Below, one piece after another: positions 23,361 through 34,611 of a stretch of DNA of 64,000 nucleotides. Position 1 is the stretch's first letter. Each line of letters opens with the position of its first letter. A program made the translations under genes and the position numbers. Origin of the DNA: Tragulus kanchil (Eukaryota > Chordata > Mammalia > Artiodactyla > Tragulidae); assembly GCA_022376925.1 (NCBI GenBank), contig JAIOJX010000032.1, positions 204,658,939-204,722,938 of the forward strand. Reading direction: 5' to 3'. The notes under the pieces were generated by a model. It did not search any database and was not told where the DNA came from. It saw nothing but the letters and a program-made list of their open reading frames with translations.

Positions 23361-23696
23361 GAATTGAAGAAAGTAGGGAAAATCACTAGGCCATTCAGGT
23401 ATGACTTCACTCAAACCCCTTATGATTATACAGTGGAGGTGACAGATTCAAAGGATTAGATCTGGTGGACAGAGTACCTGAAAACTATGGGTGGAGGTTC
23501 CGAGCATTGTACAGGAGGCAGTGGTCAAAACCATCCCAAAGAAAAAGAAGTGCAAGAAGGCAAAGTGGTTTCCTGAGAAGGCTTTACAAATAGCTGAGGG
23601 AAAAAGAGAAGTGAAAGGCAAAGGAGAAAGGAAAAGATGTATCCAATTGAATGGAGCTGTAGAGAATAGCAAGGAAAGATAAGAAAGCCTTCTTAA

Positions 23697-24127
23697 GAAT
23701 CAGTCCTAATGAGTGGCTGGATCTAGAACCTATCATAAAAAGTGAAGTAAGTCAAAAAGAGAAAGACAAGTCCAATATACTGACACATATATATATGAAA
23801 TCTAGTAGGATGGTAATGATAACACACACAGTGAAGTGATGAAAAAACAGACATGGAAACTAGACATATGGACATTGTGGGGAATGAACAGTGGGTGGGA
23901 GGTGTAAAGGAAGTAGCATGAAAACCTATATTATCACATGTCAAAAAAATAGCTATTGTCATTGCACTGTGAGAAAAGGGAATCCGGCAGGGGCACTGTG
24001 TGCTGGAGGGGTGGGATGGGGGAGATGTGCATATGACTAATCCGGGATCATACATATCTGTAAACAACAAAATTCTGTAAAAGTAAAAAGTAAAATTAAA
24101 AAAGAAAAATACATATATATATATATA
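23697..24127 (+). mobile_element. 5'-truncated bovine L1 3' end inserted in the BovB
   Basis: Starts at GAATCAGTCCTAATGAG, the last codons of L1 ORF2 (equivalent to 54460 onward), and runs through the L1 3' UTR to AATTCTGTAAAAGTAAAAAG plus an (AT)n/A-rich tail. AAGAAAGCCTTCTTAA at 23681-23696 is perfectly repeated at 24128-24143, a 16-bp target duplication. Removing the insertion and one repeat restores the BovB linker. Confidence 0.96.
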
Positions 24128-24143
24128 AAGAAAGCCTTCTTAA

Positions 24144-25230
24144 ATGAAAAATGCAAAGTAATAGAGGAAAACAACAGAACTGAAAAGACTACAGATCTTT
24201 TCATGAAAATTAGAAATATCAAGGGAAAATTTCATGCAAGGACGGACACAATTAAGGACAGAAACTGTAAGAACCTCACAGAAACAGAAGAGAGTAAGAA
24301 GAGGTAGCAAGAATACACAGAAGAACTATACAAAAATGGCCTCAATGACCCATATGACCACAATGTTGTGGTCACGCATCTGGAGCTGAATATCCTGGAG
24401 TGTGAAGTCAAGCGGACCTTAGGAAGCATTACTATGAACAAAGCTAGTGGAGGTGATGGAATTCCAGCAGAGCTATTTAAAATTCTAAAAGATGATGCTG
24501 TCAAAGTGCTGCACTCAATATACCAGCAAATTTGGAAAACTCACCAGTGGCCACAGGACTAGAAAAGGTCACTTTTCATTCCAATCCCAAAGAGGGGCAA
24601 TGCCAAAGAATGTTCAAACTGTGGACAATTGCACTAATTTCACATGATAGCAAGTTATGCTCAAATTTTTCAAGCTAGGCTTCAGCAGTATGTGAACAGA
24701 AAACTTCCAGATGTACAAGTTGAGTTTAGAAAAGGAAGAGAAACCAGATTTCAGATTCCCAACGTTCACTGGATCACAGAGAAAGCACATTATTCCAGGA
24801 AAACATCTACTTCTGCTTCATTTACTTTGCTAAAGCCTTTGACTGTGTGGAGCACAACAAACTGGAAAATCCTTAAAGAGATGGGAATACCAGACTATCT
24901 TACCTGCTGAAAAACCTGTATGCAGACCAAGAAGCAACAGTTATTAATAGAACTGCACATGAAACAACTGGTTCAAAACTGAGAAAGGAGTACAGCAAGG
25001 TTGTATATTGTCACCCTGCTCATTTAACTTACACACAGAGTACATCATACAAAATGCCAGACTGAATGGATCACAAGCTGGAGTCAAGACCGTCAGGAGA
25101 AATATCAACAACCTCAGAGAAGCAGATGATACCACTCTAATGGTAGAAAGTGAAGAAGAACTAAAGAGCCTCTTGATGAGGGTGAAAGAGGAGAGTGAAA
25201 AAGCTGACTTGAAACTCAGCATTTAGAACA
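24144..25230 (+). pseudogene. BovB reverse transcriptase domain remnant
   Basis: Recognisable blocks include MNKASGGDGIPAELFK near 24436 (first RT motif region) and KAFDCVEHN near 24833 (second aspartate motif, now split by a frameshift). EADDTTLM near 25122 corresponds to the catalytic xADD box, with both aspartates kept. Stops and indels separate these blocks, so no active enzyme is encoded. Confidence 0.88.
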
Positions 25231-25917
25231 CTAATTTCATGGCATCTGTTCCATCACTTCATGGCAAATAGAAGGGTAAAAAGTGGAAACAGTGACAGAT
25301 TTTCTTTTCTTGGGCCCCAAAATCACTGTGGATGATGATTGTAGCCATGAAATTGAAAGACACTTGCTCCTTGAAAGAAAAGCTATGACAAATCTAGGCA
25401 GCATATTAAAAAGCAGAGACATTACTTCATCAGCAAAGGTCCATAGTCAAAGTTATGGCTTTTTTCCAGTAGTCATGTACGGATGTGAGAGCTGATCCAT
25501 AAAGAAGGTTGAGCACTGAAGAATTGATGCTTTTGGACTGTGGTACTGGAGAAGACTCTTGAGAGTTCCTTGAACTGCAAAGAGATCAAACCAGTCAAAT
25601 CTAAAGGAAACCAACCCTAAATATTCATTGGAAGGTCTGTTGCTAAAGCTTAAGCTCTAATACTTGGGCCACCTGATGCAAAAAGCCAACTCTTTGGAAA
25701 AGATCCTGATGCTGGGGAAAAAATTAAGGAAAAAGGAGAAGAGGGCAATAGAGGATGTGATGGTTAGAGAGCATCAGCAACTCAGTTGGCATGAATCTGA
25801 ACACGCCAGGAGATAGTGGAGGACAGAGAAGTCTAGAGTGCTACAGTCAATGGGGTCATCAAAAGTCCGATACGACTTAGCAACTGAACAACAGCAACAA
25901 CAGATAGACAGTATTCT

Positions 25918-26239
25918 TCTCTTTCCTGAGTTCTCTTAAGGCTCACTGGCTCACCTTAGAAAGTTGCAATCGCTGATGACTGTGATCCTTGTTTACTGCT
26001 TATACCAGGAAACATTCCATTTCTCAGCCCTCAGTGAACCTGAACACGGGGACACATAATCCAGCCTGGGTCAGTTGGGAAGGGCTGCCCAGAGCTGGTG
26101 GCAGGCAGGTGCAGAGTTAGACACCTGAGTCCTGTTGGCCTGGTGGAGAAGCAGGGCCAAGATAGCTTAGACAGATGCAACGGCATACACATGAGAAAGA
26201 AGGCATATCAGGGTCTGATGAGCAGGTTGCCCTGGTGAA
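25918..26239. other. No recognised feature
   Basis: Unique-looking sequence after the BovB 3' end. No gene or repeat seen. Confidence 0.4.
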
Positions 26240-26565
26240 CTACATACTTGTTTGTTTTTACACCCAGAGGAACTCAGGCATGGCTGTGGGACTTGCCTGG
26301 TCAATGAAATTTGAGCAAAGGTGACACCCATTGTCACTTCCGGACAAAAATGAATGACTCAAGAACCAGTGTCCTCTCTCCCTACCTCTTGAAATGGACG
26401 CACACGTCAAGCCAGAGCTCCCATTAGCCTGGATCCCAAGTGACTGTAATGAACGGAGCCCCCTGCTGGTCTGAATGGCCATGTAGTGTGAGCAAGGAAT
26501 CAACTGGCTGGCTCACTTGTTACGGCAGCATCCCCCAGCCTGTTCCTAACTGATACCATTGGCCT
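26240..26565 (+). mobile_element. Possible ancient mammalian repeat
   Basis: GGACTTGCCTGGTCAATGAA, CATGTAGTGTGAGCAAGGAA and CCTGTTCCTAACTGATAC, in that order, resemble a common but very old mammalian repeat of the type ending ACTGATAC. I cannot assign the family. Confidence 0.3.
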
Positions 26566-26671
26566 GGTACCTGGGCTTACATTGGAAGGTGTCGGGTGCA
26601 AGCCTGCATATGTGTGCGGTCAGCTAGATCACTTATTACTCTTTTTTTCCACATATCACATAAGTCAGAAT

Positions 26672-26830
26672 CCTAGAATTATCACTGACTAATTCTGAGT
26701 CCTTGAGCAGTTTAGTGAAACCCTTTGAACCTAAGTTTATCTATCTATAAATCGAAAAAAATGAAAATAATATTACCTATTTCACAGCACCACTGTGCTT
26801 CCTGTGTAAATGAATGCTGGGTCTTCTTCC
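26672..26830 (+). mobile_element. MIR SINE remnant
   Basis: CTTGAGCAGTTTAGTGAAAC, CTATCTATAAATCGAAAAAA and ATATTACCTATTTCACAGCA follow the MIR core and 3' half, diverged. Confidence 0.55.
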
Positions 26831-27017
26831 CCATTCCCTGTTATAATGGTTGGACCACCTGTTCCCAGTCACTCGAGTACTTATTTAAAATGGAAATCCT
26901 TCACCCCAATCCCAGACCTACTGAGTTCAACCGTACAGGTGGAGTCCAGACATATGTGCTTTTAGAAAACATGCCAGGTAGTGTTTCTCCTGCTGGGGTT
27001 TAAGAACTCCTGTTCTA

Positions 27018-27265
27018 GGGCTTCCCTGGTGGCCCAGTGTGTAAAGAGTCTGCCTTACAGTGCAGGGGGCACCCGTTTGATCCCTGGCCCAGGAAGATCC
27101 CACGTGCCGTGGAGCAGTGATGTGTCCAATTACAAGCCAGCGCTCTGGAGCAAATGCGCCTGGAGCCGGTGTTCTGCAATGAGACAGGCCACTAAAATGG
27201 GAGGCCCACAAAGGCTAGAGAATAAAGATGGATGAAAATAAATTTTTAAAAAAGAAACAACAATA
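27018..27265 (+). mobile_element. CHR-family SINE
   Basis: GGGCTTCCCTGGTGGCCCAG head, CGTTTGATCCCTGGCCCAGG box and GATGTGTCCAATTACAAGCC body, ending GATGGATGAAAATAAATTTT. Same subfamily as the element at 1857. Confidence 0.9.
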
Positions 27266-27269
27266 AAAG

Positions 27270-28549
27270 AGGCCAAAATTTAAAAAAAAAAACAACAACC
27301 CTGTCTTTAAGGCTTTGATGGATAGTCAAAACCTCCACATGGAGGAAGGATCATGGCATGGAGGGTGGCTAGGTCTGAGGCCAACAATCTTCAGTCTGTT
27401 GCTGACCAGGTGGTTGCGATGCCTTGGATAAAAGCCGAAGGCTTGACGGCTCTGTACCTAGAGATCAGGTCACGCCCAGTTCAAGCATTACAGCTCTAGT
27501 GATAGCCGGTCCTCCGCAGCCAGCCAGGCTGAGCTTCTCACGAGGTGTCCTTCTCTAGGGAGGGCCTTCAGCAACATAGTCATCCCCATTGTCGCCCACC
27601 CTCCACCTGGCTTAAGAAGTCTCGCCTCTGGAGGATTTGGGCCAGTTCCTTTTCCTTCCAGGCAAGGCTGATTTTTAAAGAACAGAGACTCTGCAAAACT
27701 GAGGCCAGGGAGATGACTGCAAAACTAGAGCCTGGATAGTAGCCTTCTGAGTGTGTAGAGCAACCCAAAGGCCTCAGAGGAGAAAGATGCTCTAAGCGAT
27801 CTGTACGACTGCCCAGCCAGGCCCAGCTGCTCACTCTGCCAGCAGATTCCTCCCAACACTTGCCACCAATGTATGGCTCTTCCAAAGTTCCGCTCCAACA
27901 CACACATGTGCTCTAGAACACTCATGTGATCCCTATGGCTCCCTTCCCGTGGAATCTTAACTTCTTGCTCTGACTTTCAGACCCTCCAAGTCACACTTCA
28001 CTGTGTCTTTCTAATCCCTTTTCCGCCTACTCTCCCAGCCCCCTAAGTTCTCTCCTCCCTCCCTTGCCCCTATGACTCACCAGTGCAGATCACCTGTAGC
28101 AGATGCTGCCAGAGCACTACCCAGACCCTCCTTTCTAGGCTGGTGCTCCATCCCCTGGGACAAAGCACAAAAGACTGGCCCTCTTGTCTCCAGGGAAGCC
28201 AAATCTGTGGTGCCATCCCCACTCCAGAGCTCCTGTTACATGTCAGGAAAACCTCCTCTTTACCCGGCCTCCTCCCTTCGCCTATCCTGTTTTCCTCCCT
28301 TTCTCACAGATGTTTCTCTGGAGAGAACCCCCTCAAAAATCACTCCCATGAGAACACTTGCTTGGGCTTTGCTTCCAGGAACCCTCACCTAAGGCTCCCC
28401 TGTCAACGGGGAAGTTACCTTGAGGCAAAGGTGCCACCTGTTATACCTCCAGGCAGGCAATCCCAGAGGCTACAGAGCAGGAAGGCTTGCAGATCAAACA
28501 ACGATGCTTGAATCACATAAGTGATTCAATCTATTTAAAACACGGTGAG
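27270..28549. other. No supported gene; possible old L2-like C/T-rich stretch
   Basis: Open frames at 28072-28392 and 28083-28511 (106 and 142 codons, overlapping in different frames) sit in C/T-rich DNA without a recognisable domain. The stretch 27935-28150 faintly resembles L2 ORF-end sequence. Confidence 0.35.
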
Positions 28550-28552
28550 CGG

Positions 28553-28795
28553 ACTTCCCTGGTGCTCCAGTGATTAACAACCCTCCTTCTAGTGCTCGCT
28601 TCGGCAGCAGATATACTAAGAACCCGCCTTCCAATACAGGGAACGTGGTTCGCTCTCTGGCCCAGGAACTAAGATCCTGCATGCTGTGTGGCAACTAAGT
28701 CTGTGCACCACAACTAGAGAGACCCCAACGCCACCATAAAAAGCCCGTATCCTGCAGCAGAGACCCAGCGCAGCCAAAATAAATACATGTATAAA
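28553..28795 (+). mobile_element. tRNA-derived SINE interrupted by a U6 fragment
   Basis: GGACTTCCCTGGTGCTCCAG head and AGGAACTAAGATCCTGCATG body, ending CAGCCAAAATAAATACATG. The segment 28592-28619 does not belong to the SINE (see the U6 entry). The SINE text resumes after it with a second version of the 15 bases that preceded it. Confidence 0.9.
28592..28619 (+). ncRNA. RNU6: U6 snRNA 5' fragment (pseudogene, 28 nt)
   Basis: GTGCTCGCTTCGGCAGCA followed by GATATACTAA matches the first 28 nt of U6 snRNA except for one base (C to G after GCA). Nothing downstream of nt 28 of U6 is present, so it cannot make U6. AACAACCCTCCTTCT (28576-28590) before it and AAGAACCCGCCTTCC (28618-28632) after it agree at 12 of 15 positions, an apparent target-site duplication. 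It looks like a retroposed, truncated snRNA scrap. Confidence 0.85.
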
Positions 28796-29207
28796 ACACG
28801 ATGAGAAGCAAGGGACAGGTAAACATACTTAGGATAAGGGCGAGCAGGTGGAAGGATCACCTACCTGAATCCTGGACCACATACATTCACATATCTCATC
28901 CTCTCTCTGCCGTGGCAGCCTTTTCTCCTCATGGTGTGGCTAAGGGCTTGGTAGCCAAGGGGATCCGCTGGCAGATGGCAGCTGGAGCCAAGGGACAAAC
29001 TGCCTCTGTCGGGAAGACTCAGGGGCAGGTACCCCTGGTCACACTGCAGCACCTGAGTTAATCTGCTGAGCAGTAATGGATTTTAACTATGTTTCTTGGA
29101 CATAATGAATGTCACAGTTGGACAGCTATCTCAAGAGTAACACTGCTTCCATCTAGAGAAGATCCGAGCCCAGTCTTATATTTAAGGTCTACTTGGTCTT
29201 TTCATCT

Positions 29208-29333
29208 GTGGGTTTCCCAGGTGGTACAGTGGTAAAGAATCTGCCTGCCAATGCAGGAGATGCAAGAGGTGTGGGTTCAATTCCTAGGTCAGGAATATCC
29301 CCTGGAGAAGGAAATGGCACCCCACTCCAGTCT
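29208..29333 (+). mobile_element. Bov-tA SINE, 3'-truncated
   Basis: GGTTTCCCAGGTGGTACAGT head, CTGCCTGCCAATGCAGGAGA and CCCCTGGAGAAGGAAATGGC, then stops at CCACTCCAGTCTT. It has an extra GATGCAAGAG insertion in the middle. Confidence 0.85.
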
Positions 29334-29782
29334 TTCTGTTCCTCTGTCCATAAGTAACATTCTCACCTCTTTCGTCATTGTATCTACATTCACCACATGC
29401 AAATTCTGATATTCTGTGTCTAAAATATCTCAAGTGACTTCCTCCTGTATGTAACTTCTCTAGTTTTCTGTAGCAGAGTTGAATATTCTAAAATTACACA
29501 GAAAATACAAGACAGTTTCTTTTTTTTTTTTGCCTTTTCAGAATTACTACCTCCTACCCATTGGTTCCCATCGTTCTTTGTATCAGCCCTAATACAAAAC
29601 AGCATTCTTCAGTAACAGAATTGGGCTTCAACTTAGGATTTGAGCACTGGTCTGTCTGGCTCTAAACCTGATGGACACCATTGTGCCATGCAATGTGTTA
29701 TTTGGGAACATGGTTTATTTCCCCTACAAATGGTAGGGAGCCTGTATTTCTTATCGCTGTGTTTCCTGCCATCTCTGTCTAT

Positions 29783-29818
29783 CCATCATCTATCTATCTC
29801 TATCTCTCCCTCTCCCTT
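29783..29818 (+). repeat. (TCTA)/(TCTC) microsatellite
   Basis: Imperfect ATCTATCTATCTCTATCTCT tract; repeated at 30928-30963 through duplication H. Confidence 0.7.
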
Positions 29819-30352
29819 TCATGTGCACAGGCACAAGCACATGCCTGCCCACGGTGGGCCCTCAAATGATGCTTGTGTGGTTCAATTGAATCAATTAACA
29901 TTTAACAAAGAGCACAGCCAGTCTGCTTTCCTGCATCACCATCACGTGACTTAAAAAGCCAGAGAACAGATGCAGACTTCCTCCTCCAGCAAATCTCTGA
30001 ACAGGACGAGAGCTAAATCCCATCTTTTATTTGATTCAGACTGTAAACACCAGGATCCTGATGTCTCTCCAGACTTGAGAAAGCAATACCTTTTCTCCTC
30101 ATGGGAAGGGGTACAATCCGCTGGCAGATGGCAGCTGGAGCCAAGGGACTGCCTCTGTCGAAGACTCAGGGCAGGTACCCTGGTCACACTGCAGCACCTG
30201 AGTTAATCTGCTGAGCAGTAATGGATTTTAACTATGTTTCTTGGACATAATGAATGTCACAGTTGGACAGCTATCTCAAGAGTAACACTGCTTCCATCTA
30301 GAGAAGATCCGAGCCCAGTCTTATATTTAAGGTCTACTTGGTCTTTTCATCT

Positions 30353-30478
30353 GTGGGTTTCCCAGGTGGTACAGTGGTAAAGAATCTGCCTGCCAATGCA
30401 GGAGATGCAAGAGGTGTGGGTTCAATTCCTAGGTCAGGAATATCCCCTGGAGAAGGAAATGGCACCCCACTCCAGTCT
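30353..30478 (+). mobile_element. Bov-tA SINE, 3'-truncated (second copy, duplication H)
   Basis: Same insertion as 29208-29333. Confidence 0.85.
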
Positions 30479-31329
30479 TTCTGTTCCTCTGTCCATAAGT
30501 AACATTCTCACCTCTTTCGTCATTGTATCTACATTCACCACATGCAAATTCTGATATTCTGTGTCTAAAATATCTCAAGTGACTTCCTCCTGTATGTAAC
30601 TTCTCTAGTTTTCTGTAGCAGAGTTGAATATTCTAAAATTACACAGAAAATACAAGACAGTTTCTTTTTTTTTTTTGCCTTTTCAGAATTACTACCTCCT
30701 ACCCATTGGTTCCCATCGTTCTTTGTATCAGCCCTAATACAAAACAGCATTCTTCAGTAACAGAATTGGGCTTCAACTTAGGATTTGAGCACTGGTCTGT
30801 CTGGCTCTAAACCTGATGGACACCATTGTGCCATGCAATGTGTTATTTGGGAACATGGTTTATTTCCCCTACAAATGGTAGGGAGCCTGTATTTCTTATC
30901 GCTGTGTTTCCTGCCATCTCTGTCTATCCATCATCTATCTATCTCTATCTCTCCCTCTCCCTTTCATGTGCACAGGCACAAGCACATGCCTGCCCACGGT
31001 GGGCCCTCAAATGATGCTTGTGTGGTTCAATTGAATCAATTAACATTTAACAAAGAGCACAGCCAGTCTGCTTTCCTGCATCACCATCACGTGACTTAAA
31101 AAGCCAGAGAACAGATGCAGACTTCCTCCTCCAGCAAATCTCTGAACAGGACGTAGAGCTAAATCCCATCTTTTATTTGATTCAGACTGTAAACACCAGG
31201 ATCCTGATGTCTCTCCAGACTTGAGAAAGCAATATCTTGCCCTCATGCAACTTTAAAACCAAGGGCTTCTGTCCCTTTCCAATTGGTCCCCCCATCACAG
31301 CATTAAAGCGAAGCTTTTATATGTGAAGA

Positions 31330-31543
31330 AAGTGAAAGTATAAGTCACTCAGTCATGTCTTGGTTCTTTGTGATCCCATGGATTGTCGTCCAACAGGCTC
31401 CTCTGTCCATGGAAATTTCCAGACAGGAATACTGGCATTGGTTGCCATTCTTTTCTCCAGGGGACCTTCCTGACCCAGGGATCGAACCTGGGCCTCCTAC
31501 ATTGCAGGCAGATTCTTTCCCATCTGAGCCACCAGGGAAGCCT
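31330..31543 (-). mobile_element. Bov-tA SINE, antisense
   Basis: On the minus strand it reads from the GGCTTCCCTGGTGGCTCAGA head and CCTGGGTCAGGAAGGTCCCC box to AAGACATGACTGAGTGACTT. Length and order are typical. Confidence 0.93.
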
Positions 31544-31629
31544 TACACATGATGAGTGCCTGCCCAGTTTCCAGAATAACCATGGCAGGAAACTGAACAA
31601 CAAGGTAAGAGTGTAACCCTGTACTCTCC

Positions 31630-31735
31630 CTTAATATTGGAGGTTAAGTAACTTGCCTGATGTCACAGAGTCAGTGAGTGGTGGAACCGGGATTTAAACC
31701 CAAGCCATCTGGCTCTGATGATTGTCTCCCCACCA
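31630..31735 (-). mobile_element. MIR SINE remnant, antisense
   Basis: GGTTAAGTAACTTGCCTGAT, CACAGAGTCAGTGAGTGGTG and GGATTTAAACCCAAGCCATC match reverse-complement MIR closely. Confidence 0.75.
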
Positions 31736-31745
31736 TTCCTCCCAT

Positions 31746-32609
31746 GCCGGTAAAAGAAAAGCCAACAGAAATTTCACAGGGATTTTCCCCAAGCATGTAG
31801 AAGTGTCCAGCAAATAACAAGCACACAGAATGCTTTCAATGAATAAATTAATTCACGAAGGGAAAAATACAGTGCTGTAGATTTTGAGACCAGCTAGGAG
31901 TCTGGCTCTATTTCTCTCCTCTCTGCCCATGTGGTAACTTAGTTCTCAGGTTGGCTTCCATCAAGGTTACAAGATGGACCTTGTGCTCTCTCTACCTGTG
32001 TCTATACAAGAAAAGGCAAGGATTTCATTTTCACATTCATCAGAAGACTCAAGCATTACACTTCACACCTCCATCTGAACCAATCATGGACGCAAAAGGA
32101 TTGATATTCTCCTGACTGGCTTCAAAAAGTCATCCCCTTGACATCCCACCCAAACCCAGGAGGAGAAGTTGGGTGCTGTTTGGAAGTGGGGAGAAGAGGA
32201 ATGGGTATTGAGTAGGTAACTAATGAACACACACTATACTCTTCATCCCTGGGTCTCCAAGTCTTTGAATCATTTAGTTCCTTCCCCAGGGTCTGGCTCT
32301 ACCTTCCCCTCCTCCCCTTCCTAAAATGTACAGGATCCACCTCCATTCCACTGCTAAAGGTTTAGAGAACTAGGTCACCATGAGATCCTGTGGGAAAAGG
32401 TGAACAAGAAGAAAGCAGCCCCACTGAGAGGGTGGTCTGGACTTGGGATGGAGTCTGTGTAAAATAATTCCATTCTTTGTACAATTAGATTAACCTTTTT
32501 GCAGAGCCTCAGATAACCATCTATGACCACAGAATCTAAAATATGCCTACACTTAAACTTGAGTCAATCTCCCCTTTTTCTGCTTTAGCTTTTTCATAGC
32601 CATATCTCC
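31746..32609. other. Unique DNA (duplication I, copy 1), no gene recognised
   Basis: No repeat or gene seen; repeated at 32881-33744. Confidence 0.4.
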
Positions 32610-32722
32610 ATCTGGACTTATATTATTTTTATGTTTGTTCATTTGTTTGTTGTCTCTTTTCTCCACTGGAATAGAGGTTCCACAAAAAGAACTGGTTTAT
32701 CTCATTCATCACTGAGAGGTGG
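32610..32722 (+). mobile_element. L2 3' UTR remnant, sense
   Basis: GTTCATTTGTTTGTTGTCTC, CTCCACTGGAATAGAGGTTC and GGTTTATCTCATTCATCACT follow the L2 3' UTR order. A second copy through duplication I lies at 33745-33857. Confidence 0.5.
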
Positions 32723-34354
32723 CTGGCTGGATGACTAGATGGATGGATAATCACCTCCCTTGTGTTGCTATAGTAACAGGCTTAGAATCCTCCTCCACCT
32801 TGAGTGGCATTACCACAGACCTCTTTCTGTTATTTTCAACTTCAAAGTGACAAAAGGGGGCCAACCAGAAATTTCACATTGCCGGTAAAAGAAAAGCCAA
32901 CAGAAATTTCACAGGGATTTCCCCCAAGCGTGTAGAAGTGTCCAGCAAATAACAAGCACACAGAATGCTTTCAATGAATAAATTAATTCACGAAGGGAAA
33001 AATACAGTGCTGTAGATTTTGAGACCAGCTAGGAGTCTGGCTCTATTTCTCTCCTCTCTGCCCATGTGGTAACTTAGTTCTCAGGTTGGCTTCCATCAAG
33101 GTTACAAGATGGACCTTGTGCTCTCTCTACCTGTGTCTATACAAGAAAAGGCAAGGATTTCATTTTCACATTCATCAGAAGACTCAAGCATTACACTTCA
33201 CACCTCCATCTGAACCAATCATGGACGCAAAAGGATTGATATTCTCCTGACTGGCTTCAAAAAGTCATCCCCTTGACATCCCACCCAAACCCAGGAGGAG
33301 AAGTTGGGTGCTGTTTGGAAGTGGGGAGAAGAGGAATGGGTATTGAGTAGGTAACTAATGAACACACACTATACTCTTCATCCCTGGGTCTCCAAGTCTT
33401 TGAATCATTTAGTTCCTTCCCCAGGGTCTGGCTCTACCTTCCCCTCCTCCCCTTCCTAAAATGTACAGGATCCACCTCCATTCCACTGCTAAAGGTTTAG
33501 AGAACTAGGTCACCATGAGATCCTGTGGGAAAAGGTGAACAAGAAGAAAGCAGCCCCACTGAGAGGGTGGTCTGGACTTGGGATGGAGTCTGTGTAAAAT
33601 AATTCCATTCTTTGTACAATTAGATTAACCTTTTTGCAGAGCCTCAGATAACCATCTATGACCACAGAATCTAAAATATGCCTACACTTAAACTTGAGTC
33701 AATCTCCCCTTTTTCTGCTTTAGCTTTTTCATAGCCATATCTCCATCTGGACTTATATTATTTTTATGTTTGTTCATTTGTTTGTTGTCTCTTTTCTCCA
33801 CTGGAATAGAGGTTCCACAAAAAGAACTGGTTTATCTCATTCATCACTGAGAGGTGGCTGGCTGGATGACTAGATGGATGGATAATCACCTCCCTTGTGT
33901 TGCTATAGTAACAGGCTTAGAATCCTCCTCCACCTTGAGTGGCATTACCACAGACCTCTTTCTGTTATTTTCAACTTCAAAGTGACAGGCCCCAGGAAGG
34001 CAGGTGGAGAAAACCAAGAGGGGAAATGCCATCTTACCTCAAAGAAATCACAGACTGTCCGTGTGCCCTAGAGAACATCTTATCCATAGATATTGGTCAT
34101 CTGTAGGCGGTCTTCAGTTTTTAGAGGGAACAAATCGATGAAATCATTTTGTCTATAAGATTTTTTTCAACAGTATTCTCAATTATTAATAATTATTAAA
34201 TTGATAGGAATCACGCATACACGAGAAGACCAACAAATGGTTGGTTCACCTCAGCTAACGTTTGATTAAGGATTGTCTTGGCCACATGTGTTCACGTTGT
34301 CTACAGACTCTCCATCCACAGGAAGAGGAGACATTCTATCCATTCTCACATAGA

Positions 34355-34600
34355 GATCTGGTTCAGATCAGTTTAGTCGCTCAGTTGTGTTCAGCTATTT
34401 GCGACCCCAGGACTGCACCCACCAGGTTTCCCTGTCCTTCACCATCTCCCAGAGCTTGCTCAAATTCGTGCTCGTTAAGTTGGTGATTCCACCCAACAGT
34501 CTCATTCTCTGTTATCTCCATCTCCTTCTGCTTTCTATTTTTCCAAGTATCAGGGTCTTTTCTAATGAGTCATCTGTGATCTGGTGGCACCAATTAAAAA
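34355..34600 (-). mobile_element. BovB 3'-derived element, antisense
   Basis: On the minus strand it carries the BovB 3' end order: CTGATACTTGGAAAAATAGA, GAGCAAGCTCTGGGAGATGG, GGACAGGGAAACCTGGTGGG, AGTCCTGGGGTCGCAAATAG, then CTGAGCGACTAAAC. The partial second copy is at 35499-35685. Confidence 0.85.
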
Positions 34601-34611
34601 AAGAATAAACG

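Larger units (their letters stand above)
22844..25917 (+). mobile_element. BovB (RTE-type) LINE, about 3 kb, 5'-truncated and split by an L1
   Basis: Sense-strand order is endonuclease region, linker, reverse transcriptase and 3' end. It starts at GTCAACAAAAGAGTCAGAAA inside the ORF and ends at CGACTTAGCAACTGAACAAC. BovB encodes a single protein with an apurinic-type endonuclease and a reverse transcriptase. It is the autonomous partner of Bov-tA SINEs, and in ruminants it is thought to have arrived by horizontal transfer from reptiles. This copy has many in-frame stops and indels, so it is dead. An L1 3' end (23697-24127) interrupts it. Confidence 0.95.
28919..31234 (+). repeat. Tandem duplication H (probable assembly artefact)
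   Basis: Copy 1 is 28919-30088 and copy 2 is 30089-31234, offset 1170 bp at the start and 1145 bp later. The first 100 bases of copy 2 have a deletion of about 20 bases and several shortened homopolymers relative to copy 1. The remaining kilobase is nearly identical, as expected of a low-quality contig start. Confidence 0.9.
31746..33987 (+). repeat. Tandem duplication I (probable assembly artefact)
   Basis: Copy 1 is 31746-32852 and copy 2 is 32881-33987, offset 1135 bp. The 28-base filler at 32853-32880 is itself a degraded re-reading of the start of copy 2 (it contains CCAACCAGAAATTTCACA against CCAACAGAAATTTCACA). Confidence 0.92.

Noticed and set aside
28592..28619. Functional U6 snRNA gene
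   Set aside because: Only the first 28 nt are present, with no downstream stem-loop, no T-run terminator, and no upstream TATA/PSE.
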